Position numbers and translations under genes: made by a program. From the NCBI RefSeq assembly GCF_900109725.1, contig NZ_FOBC01000012.1, positions 48,177 to 112,176 on the forward strand: a stretch of DNA of 64,000 bases, read 5' to 3'. Below the pieces are notes generated by a model that did not search any database, had not been told where the DNA came from, and saw nothing but the letters and a program-made list of their open reading frames with translations. How positions within the stretch are numbered: position 1 is the first letter of the stretch; every line of letters begins with the position of its first letter. Positions 58,647 through 64,000 of the stretch are shown piece after piece. The DNA comes from Halomonas daqiaonensis. GTDB taxonomy: Bacteria > Pseudomonadota > Gammaproteobacteria > Pseudomonadales > Halomonadaceae.

Positions 58647-59066
58647 ATGTTGGACCTCATCTCCCACCCGGCGGACCATGTCGTGGCGATGAAGGCGAGT
58701 GGTGTCGTAACAGCCGAAGAGCTTCAGCGCGCCATCGATGCCATCGAGGCCGCCAAGCGGGCCCATCCCAAGATTAGCCTGATGGCCGAGCTCGACGGCC
58801 TGCGCTGGATGACGCTGCCGGCGCTGATGAAGGATATCGGCTATGGCCTGACCCAACTCGGCGACCTCGATCATTATCACCGAGCCGCCGTGGTCACCGA
58901 CCAGTCGTGGGTGAAGCATATCGCCCACCTGGAAGAGCGATTGTTCAAGGTCGTGGAGATCGGCACCTTTGCCAAGAGTGATCATGCCGCCGCCATGGCC
59001 TGGGTCGGTGAACTGCCCAAGGACGACCATGAGGATCCCGAAGAGGAGGGCTATCACGGGGCGTAA
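58647..59066 (+). CDS. SpoIIAA-like STAS domain protein
   Basis: A 139-aa soluble protein of the SpoIIAA-like/STAS-SEC14 (DUF3478) type: MLDLISHPADHVVAMKASGVVTAEELQRAIDAIEAAKRAHPKISLMAELDGLRWM then AVVTDQSWVKHIAHLEERLF and an acidic tail. The fold binds small hydrophobic ligands or partners; role unknown. CAAGGAGAACGCCC ATG gives a clear start. It stands between aceK and a sirtuin, with a 154-base gap on its left that shows no obvious feature. Confidence 0.85.
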   Translation: MLDLISHPADHVVAMKASGVVTAEELQRAIDAIEAAKRAHPKISLMAELDGLRWMTLPALMKDIGYGLTQLGDLDHYHRAAVVTDQSWVKHIAHLEERLFKVVEIGTFAKSDHAAAMAWVGELPKDDHEDPEEEGYHGA

Positions 59067-59134
59067 GATGGCGTTGTTGAACAGTAATGGCTATCAGGCG
59101 CTCGAGTAGTAGCCTTAGGAGAGGGAGGTGAACA

Positions 59135-59872
59135 ATGGCGGAGCATCGTGTGCCGCATCTGGTGGTGTTCACCGGGGCGGGCATCAGTGCCGAGAGCGGC
59201 ATCCAGACCTTTCGGGCCAGTGATGGCCTCTGGGCCGATCATGCCATCGAGGATGTCGCCACGCCCGATGCCTGGCGACGCGATCCCGAGCGGGTGCTGC
59301 GCTTCTACGACATGCGCCGCGACCAGGTGCGCCGGGCCAATCCCAATGCTGCCCACGAGGCCCTGGCAGCACTGGAGAAGCAGGGCTTTCGGGTCAGCAT
59401 CATCACCCAGAACATCGATGATCTGCACGAGCGGGCCGGCTCCCGCCATGTCCTCCATCTGCACGGCGAGATCGTCAAGGCGCGCTCTTCGGTCGATCCG
59501 CGCATGCATTACCCGCTGCCCTGCGGCGGCATAGCCCTCGGCGATCTGTGCGACAAGGGCAGTCAACTGCGCCCGGACGTGGTGTGGTTCGGCGAGAGCG
59601 TGCCACACTTCGGTGCGGCCTGCGAGATCGCCGGGCAGGCCGACCTGCTGCTGGTGGTCGGTACCTCGCTCGCCGTGATGCCCGCGGCCTCTTTGCTCGA
59701 ACATGCTCCCCTAGACGCCCCCTGCGTGCTGGTCGATCCCGAGGCGAATGCCCTGGTCCCTCCTGGTGTTACGGCGATCAGCCAGCCTGCCGGCAAGGGG
59801 GTTCCGGCGCTGGTGCGACACTGGCAAAGCGAGGGGCGTCTATGGCTGCCGGAGGCGGTGTTGGAGGAGTGA
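59135..59872 (+). CDS. cobB: NAD-dependent protein deacylase (sirtuin)
   Basis: Removes acyl groups from lysines using NAD. The 245-aa protein has FTGAGISAESGIQTFR (NAD loop), TQNIDDLHERAG, and the catalytic HLHG. RFYDMRRDQV supplies the Tyr-x-x-Arg pair used for succinyl substrates in class III enzymes. In place of two CxxC pairs in the zinc module it has only two cysteines (LPCGGIALGDLCDKG), so zinc binding may be weakened or lost. ATG at 59135 follows GGAGGTG. Isolated gene, 45 bases before a DTW-domain gene. Confidence 0.88.
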   Translation: MAEHRVPHLVVFTGAGISAESGIQTFRASDGLWADHAIEDVATPDAWRRDPERVLRFYDMRRDQVRRANPNAAHEALAALEKQGFRVSIITQNIDDLHERAGSRHVLHLHGEIVKARSSVDPRMHYPLPCGGIALGDLCDKGSQLRPDVVWFGESVPHFGAACEIAGQADLLLVVGTSLAVMPAASLLEHAPLDAPCVLVDPEANALVPPGVTAISQPAGKGVPALVRHWQSEGRLWLPEAVLEE

Positions 59873-59917
59873 AGTGGTGAGCCATGCTAGAATGCCGGCC
59901 CTTTCAGTTCCGGGACC

Positions 59918-60730
59918 ATGCGCTACATGCAGGACGACACCTTCCACGACGCCGGCATCGATCGCGACCCGGCCACCGGACTTTCCAGTGACCCCGCAAC
60001 CGGTCTTTCCAGTGACCCCGCAACCGGTCATCCACGGCCGCCGCGCCGAGAGTTCAAGGCCCGGGGCAGCTTTGTCAGCCGCTGCAAGGGCTGCAACCTG
60101 CCGGTGCTCAACTGCCTCTGCCCCTATGCGGTCGGCGCCGAGAGCGAGGCGAGGGTGTGGCTGCTGACGCACTCCATGGAGCACAACAAGCCCACCAACA
60201 CCGGGCGCTTGATCCGCGACGTGCTGCCCGATACCGAGGTATTCACCTGGTATCGCACGGTGCCCGACGAGCGCCTGCTGGCACTGCTCGAGGATAGGCG
60301 CTACGCGCCCTTCGTGATCTTTCCCGATGACCAGCCCGACTACGCCGAGCGGGTGGTGGGCATCGACGCCGTGGCCGAGGCCAAGGCGGCGGGCCATACC
60401 CCGGTCTATCTCCTGCTCGATGGCACCTGGCGCCAGGCGCGGCGTATCTTCCGCAAGAGCCCCTACCTGGATGCCTTGCCGGTGCTGCCGTTATACACCC
60501 AGCGGCTGACCCGCTATCGACTGCGCAAGCCGGCTTCCGTCGAGCACCTGTGTACCGCGGAAGTGGCCGCTGAGCTGCTGCGGCAGGGCGGCGACGAGGA
60601 TGCCGCCGAGGCCCTGGACGACTACTTCGATGCCTTCAATGACAGCTACGCCGCCAGCCGGCGCCACGAGAAGCTCGAGGCGCCGACGGCGGCGATGCGG
60701 CGCCTGCTGGTGCGCCGGGATGAGGGATAG
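59918..60730 (+). CDS. tapT: DTW domain protein, tRNA-uridine aminocarboxypropyltransferase (TapT)-like
   Basis: Adds a 3-amino-3-carboxypropyl group from SAM to uridine 47 of tRNAs. The 270-aa protein has SRCKGCNLPVLNCLC (cysteine-rich), the DTW signature LLLDGTWRQARRIFRKSP and LRKPASVEHLCTAEVAAELL. E. coli TapT is 232 aa; the additional N-terminal residues contain an 8-aa tandem repeat (DPATGLSS repeated) not seen in the family. The ATG at 59918 lies close to GGGA; a second ATG at 59927 has better spacing, so the exact start is open. Confidence 0.88.
   Translation: MRYMQDDTFHDAGIDRDPATGLSSDPATGLSSDPATGHPRPPRREFKARGSFVSRCKGCNLPVLNCLCPYAVGAESEARVWLLTHSMEHNKPTNTGRLIRDVLPDTEVFTWYRTVPDERLLALLEDRRYAPFVIFPDDQPDYAERVVGIDAVAEAKAAGHTPVYLLLDGTWRQARRIFRKSPYLDALPVLPLYTQRLTRYRLRKPASVEHLCTAEVAAELLRQGGDEDAAEALDDYFDAFNDSYAASRRHEKLEAPTAAMRRLLVRRDEG
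59966..60033 (+). repeat. 24-bp in-frame tandem repeat inside the DTW gene
   Basis: Two full 24-base units (59966-59989 and 59990-60013) and a partial third encode DPATGLSS repeats in the disordered N-terminus. Length changes here would not shift frame. Confidence 0.8.
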
Positions 60731-60740
60731 AGAGGCCTGA

Positions 60741-61976
60741 TCAGCCGAACAGTGCCCCGGCGATGCGGAAGCCGGCGATCCAGGTGCCGGCGGCGGAGCC
60801 GATGGTGGCGGTCAGGAACACCAGCAGGGTGCGCGAGACCCGGTTGCGCCACCAGCCCTTGAGCTCGGTGACGTCGTGGCGCAGGGTCGAGAAGTCCCGC
60901 ACCTTGGGCTTGCGCATCCACAGCTCCACCCCGGCAGCGACGAAGCCGGCGCCGATGGTGGGATTGAGCGAGGTCAGCGGGGCGGCGAAGAAGGTCGCCA
61001 CCACCGTGACCGGGTGGGCTAGGGCCACCAGGGTGGCCGCACCGGAGAGTACACCGTTGATCAGGAACCACTCCGCCACCAGCTGCCAGCCCAGCTCGGT
61101 GTTGCGTGAGAAGCCGATGGCAAAGCCGGTCAGCACCAGGGCGGTGATCGCCCAGGGTAGCGCCCGCCAGATCCGCGATGGCGGCGGGGTGGCATCGAGA
61201 GCCTCGCGCTCCGCGGCGGGGTCGGCGGGCAGAGGTTGCTCCAGCTGTTCGGCGATGCCTTTCATGTGGCCGGCGCCGATCACCACCAGCACGTGCCGAT
61301 AGCGCCCCGGGCCGGCGTCCTCGGCCAGCCGCAGCACCATGTAGCGGTCCCGTTCGGTGATCAGCGGCGTGTAGAGAGACGCCGACTCGGCGGCGAACTC
61401 GCTGAAGGTGGACTCAAGGACGTCACCCTCCTTGAGTCGTTCGATCTCCTCGGCGGAGACCTGCTGGCGCGACAGCACGCTGCCGAGCAGCCCCGAGAAC
61501 AGCGAGAAGCGCTGCCACCAGGGCACATTGTGGTAGATGCGCTTGAGGGTGACGCCCACATCTCGGTCGATCAACAGCAGTGGCAGGCTGGCGTCACGGC
61601 TCTCCTCCAAGGCAGCGCGCATTTCGGCACCGGGCTCGATGCCCGACTGCTCGGCCACCCGCTGCTGGAAGGCCCCTAGCGCCAGGCTGGCTGCCACCAT
61701 GCCGGCCTTGCCTTGGCGAAAGATCTGGAACAGGTCCTGTTCGCCCATGGCATCGGGATGGGTGAGGCTGTGGTGGCGCGAGTCACACAGCTCGATGGCC
61801 ACGGCGTCGAATTCGCCCGAACGGATCAGCTCACGCACGTCTGTGGCACTCTCGGCGGAGACATGGGCGGTGCCCAGCAGGGTGTAGCGGGTCTCGCCCA
61901 CCTGCACGACCCGGCGCGGGCCGCTGGTGGTGTCGTCCTGGCGGGCGGTGATCACGGAGTCCTGGGAGTCGGTCAT
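60741..61976 (-). CDS. TraB/PrgY-family membrane protein
   Basis: A 411-aa protein of the TraB/GumN (Tiki-like) group, closest in layout to PrgY of Enterococcus, which inactivates a peptide pheromone. The N-terminal 260 residues are a soluble domain with YTLLGTAHVSAESATDV (GTAH motif), AVAIELCDSRHHSL and LVVIGAGHMKGI (GAGH), the usual active-site pattern for these proteins. The last 140 residues hold about four membrane helices. Function in bacteria of this type is unknown. Start at 61976, where the domain begins. Convergent with tapT; 91 bases from trkH. Confidence 0.87.
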   Translation of the reverse strand: MTDSQDSVITARQDDTTSGPRRVVQVGETRYTLLGTAHVSAESATDVRELIRSGEFDAVAIELCDSRHHSLTHPDAMGEQDLFQIFRQGKAGMVAASLALGAFQQRVAEQSGIEPGAEMRAALEESRDASLPLLLIDRDVGVTLKRIYHNVPWWQRFSLFSGLLGSVLSRQQVSAEEIERLKEGDVLESTFSEFAAESASLYTPLITERDRYMVLRLAEDAGPGRYRHVLVVIGAGHMKGIAEQLEQPLPADPAAEREALDATPPPSRIWRALPWAITALVLTGFAIGFSRNTELGWQLVAEWFLINGVLSGAATLVALAHPVTVVATFFAAPLTSLNPTIGAGFVAAGVELWMRKPKVRDFSTLRHDVTELKGWWRNRVSRTLLVFLTATIGSAAGTWIAGFRIAGALFG

Positions 61977-62067
61977 GGACGCTCGGGCAGTAGGAATGAG
62001 AGGGCGATTATCCACGAAGCCTGCCGGCGGGCCAATCCGCACGAAGCTCCGCGTGGCGTTTGATCGC

Positions 62068-63516
62068 TCATCTGCGCCAGAAGGCCGGGGTAAAGAGCAC
62101 CAGCACGGTGAATATCTCCAGGCGACCGAGCAGCATGGCCACCACCAGGATCCACTTGGCCAGGTCCGGCAGGTCACCGTAGTGGGCGGACGCCTCGCCC
62201 AGCGCCGGGCCCAGGTTGTTGAGCGCCGAGCCCACGGTGGACCAGGCGGTGACCTGGTCGACCCCGGTGGCCATCACGCCCACCAGCATCAGGAAGAACA
62301 GCATCACGTAGGCCGAGAAGAAGCCCCACACCGCTTGGGCGATGCCGTCCGGCACGCTGACCTTGCCGATCTTCACCGTGATCACCGCATTGGGATGTAT
62401 CAGGCGCATCACCTCGCGCATGCCCTGCTTGAGGATCAGGATGATGCGGATCACCTTCATGCCGCCGCCGGTGGAGCCCGAGCAGCCGCCGACGAAGGCC
62501 GCAACGAACAGCAGGAAGGGCAGGGCGCCGGGCCAGGTGGAGAAATCCGCTACGGCGAAGCCGGCGGTGGTGGCCACCGAGACCACCTCGAACAGCGCAT
62601 GACGCAGCCCTTCGGTGGTCGAATAGGTGTCGGTCAGCCACAGGGAAACGGCGGTGATCATCGTTAGCCCGGCGAGGAAGAGCATCAGGAAGCGTGCTTC
62701 GGGGTCCTGGAAGTAGTGCATCAGGCTGCGCTGTCTCCAGGCGACGAAGTGCAGGCTGAAGCTGAAGGCCGAGATCACCAGGAAGCCGGTGCAGATCAGC
62801 TCGATAGCGGCACTGTCGAAGTAGCCGATGCTGGCGTCATGGGTGGAGAACCCGCCGATGGCAACGGTTGAGAAGCTGTGCCCAAGAGCGTCGAACCAGT
62901 CCATGCCGGCCGCCATGTAAGCCAGCATGCAGGTAAGGGTCAGGGTGGCGTAGATGTACCACAGCGCCTTGGCCGTTTCGGTGATGCGCGGGGTCAGCTT
63001 GGAGTCCTTCAGCGGGCCCGGGATCTCGGTGCGGTAGAGCGCCATGCCGCCGACCCCCAGGGTCGGCAGGATGGCGACGGCCAGTACCACGATCCCCATG
63101 CCACCCAGCCACTGCAGCTGCTGGCGGTAGTAGAGAACCGCCTTGGGCAGGAAGTCGATGCCGGTGATCACCGTGGCGCCGGTGGTGGTCAGGCCCGAGA
63201 AGGACTCGAAGACGGCGTCGGTCAGGGTCAGGGCCGTGTCGCCGGTGAGCATCAGCGGCAGCGAGCCGAACAGCCCCAGCACGCTCCAGAACAACGCCGC
63301 GATCAGGAAACCGTCGCGCGTGCGCAGCTCCTTGCGGGCGTGGCGGTTGGGGAGGTACAGCACCGCGCCGGTAACGACGGTGATGACGATGGCCACTGCA
63401 AAGGCTTCCCACATGCCGTCGGCGAACAGCAGCGAGATCAGGATCGGCGGCACCATGGTCAGGCTGAACATCATCAGCAGCAGGCCCAGGATGCGCAGGA
63501 TCATGCGCAGGCTCAT
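62068..63516 (-). CDS. trkH: Trk potassium uptake channel subunit TrkH
   Basis: K+ channel subunit with eight membrane helices and four pore loops. A 482-aa protein (E. coli TrkH is 483). Pore segments are visible as ESFSGLTTTGATVI (loop 1), FSTVAIGGFSTHDASIGYF (loop 2), EVVSVATTAGFAVADF (loop 3) and WSTVGSALNNLGPAL (loop 4), the first three with TTG or similar selectivity glycine. FVGGCSGSTGGGMKVIR is the hinge region. In halophiles Trk uptake is the first response to salt. Follows trkA by 43 bases in the same direction. Confidence 0.95.
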   Translation of the reverse strand: MSLRMILRILGLLLMMFSLTMVPPILISLLFADGMWEAFAVAIVITVVTGAVLYLPNRHARKELRTRDGFLIAALFWSVLGLFGSLPLMLTGDTALTLTDAVFESFSGLTTTGATVITGIDFLPKAVLYYRQQLQWLGGMGIVVLAVAILPTLGVGGMALYRTEIPGPLKDSKLTPRITETAKALWYIYATLTLTCMLAYMAAGMDWFDALGHSFSTVAIGGFSTHDASIGYFDSAAIELICTGFLVISAFSFSLHFVAWRQRSLMHYFQDPEARFLMLFLAGLTMITAVSLWLTDTYSTTEGLRHALFEVVSVATTAGFAVADFSTWPGALPFLLFVAAFVGGCSGSTGGGMKVIRIILILKQGMREVMRLIHPNAVITVKIGKVSVPDGIAQAVWGFFSAYVMLFFLMLVGVMATGVDQVTAWSTVGSALNNLGPALGEASAHYGDLPDLAKWILVVAMLLGRLEIFTVLVLFTPAFWRR

Positions 63517-63559
63517 GGGAAAGCTCTCCTCGGGTCGCCGGTGGTCTCGCGCCGCACCA

Positions 63560-64000
63560 TCAGAAGAACGTCAACCCGACCTGGAAGAGCCGCTCCACGT
63601 CACGCAACCGGCGCTTGTCGATCACGAACAGGATGACGTGATCGCCGGACTCCACCACCACGTCGTCATGGGCGATCAGCACTTCCTTGCCGCGCACCAC
63701 GGCGCCGATGGTGGTGCCCTGGGGCAGGTCGATCCCGCCGATGGTGCGTCCCACCACCTTGGATGACTGGGTGTCGCCGTGGGCGATGGCCTCGATGGCT
63801 TCGGCCGCGCCGCGGCGCAGCGAGTGGACGTTGACGATGTCGCCGCGCCGCACGTGGGTCAGCAGGCTGCCGATGGTGGCCTGCTGGGGGGAGATGGCGA
63901 TGTCGATCTCGCCGCCCTGCACCAGGTCCACGTAGGCGGCGTTGTTGATCAGCGTCAGCACCTTCTTGGCGCCCATGCGCTTGGCCAGCATCGACGACAT
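63560..64000 (-). CDS. trkA: Trk system potassium regulator TrkA, C-terminal part (5' truncated by window)
   Basis: Cytoplasmic NAD-binding regulator of TrkH. The frame is open to the window edge on the minus strand, so only about the last 147 residues of some 458 are here. They cover part of the second Rossmann domain ([27 protein letters not shown]) and the final TrkA-C domain ([33 protein letters not shown]). The stop is 43 bases before the trkH ATG, so trkA and trkH are one operon. The ATG at the very edge is internal, not the start. Confidence 0.93.
   Translation of the reverse strand: MSSMLAKRMGAKKVLTLINNAAYVDLVQGGEIDIAISPQQATIGSLLTHVRRGDIVNVHSLRRGAAEAIEAIAHGDTQSSKVVGRTIGGIDLPQGTTIGAVVRGKEVLIAHDDVVVESGDHVILFVIDKRRLRDVERLFQVGLTFF

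Overview
This 64-kb window is high-GC, densely packed chromosomal DNA from a gammaproteobacterium. Gene content (napEFDABC nitrate reductase, glnE-ilvE, class Ia nrdAB with two ATP cones, lptFG divergent from pepA-holC-valS, bfd-bfr, trkA-trkH) and protein sequence style suggest a Halomonas-like member of the Halomonadaceae. That assignment is my inference from memory, not a database result. I see no rRNA, tRNA, CRISPR array, prophage or transposase gene; nearly everything is core or near-core metabolism.

Layout. 1-3012: end of glnE, then ilvE and aroQ. 3210-7827: a complete periplasmic nitrate reductase operon napEFDABC, including a 57-aa napE, closed by a hairpin. 7894-10413 (minus): a membrane protein, an AzlCD-type amino-acid exporter and a luciferase-like monooxygenase. 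10578-12972: a tiny membrane protein, an XpaC-like protein and a TelA protein. 13043-16417: an ATP-grasp ligase paired with a CocE/NonD-type serine hydrolase, ended by a 147-bp MITE-like element whose inverted repeat supplies the hydrolase stop codon. 16623-20640: an MFS transporter, a retropepsin-like membrane protease, a YihY protein and a nitronate monooxygenase. 20673-24718: an overlapping pair of a FAN1-type VRR-NUC nuclease and a nuclease-helicase fusion. 24726-27789: a CPA2 cation/proton antiporter and several very small genes.

27907-32320 (minus) holds nrdA and nrdB, with two well-placed NrdR boxes over the nrdA promoter. Then come an RstAB-type two-component system, the divergent metR/metE pair, a lysozyme-inhibitor-like lipoprotein, an MscS channel, a YdjM-like membrane protein, tag, a DUF411 protein, gloA, a DoxX protein and a META-domain lipoprotein. 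44567-49692 (minus) holds valS, holC and pepA, with two extra tandem copies of the valS tail beyond its stop. LptFG, an RDD protein and an iron-storage pair (bfd, Fur-like site, bfr) follow. The last 10 kb has a DUF1653 protein, tcdA, a TruC-like pseudouridine synthase, an alpha/beta-hydrolase lipoprotein, aceK, a STAS-like protein, a sirtuin, a DTW-domain tRNA transferase, a TraB/PrgY-like protein, trkH and the 3' part of trkA.

The most unusual non-coding structure is a family of three intergenic repeats (29217-29390, 41581-41771, 42913-42997) with shared core, internal hairpins and terminal stems that change sequence by compensatory substitutions. No wholly new system is obvious. The best candidates for undescribed biology are the ATP-grasp/hydrolase pair, the VRR-NUC/nuclease-helicase pair, the covarying repeat family and the valS-tail mini-ORFs. 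Intergenic stretches over 300 bases are 32321-32679 (nrdA promoter, NrdR boxes, rstA upstream palindrome) and 41471-41812 (one structured repeat).
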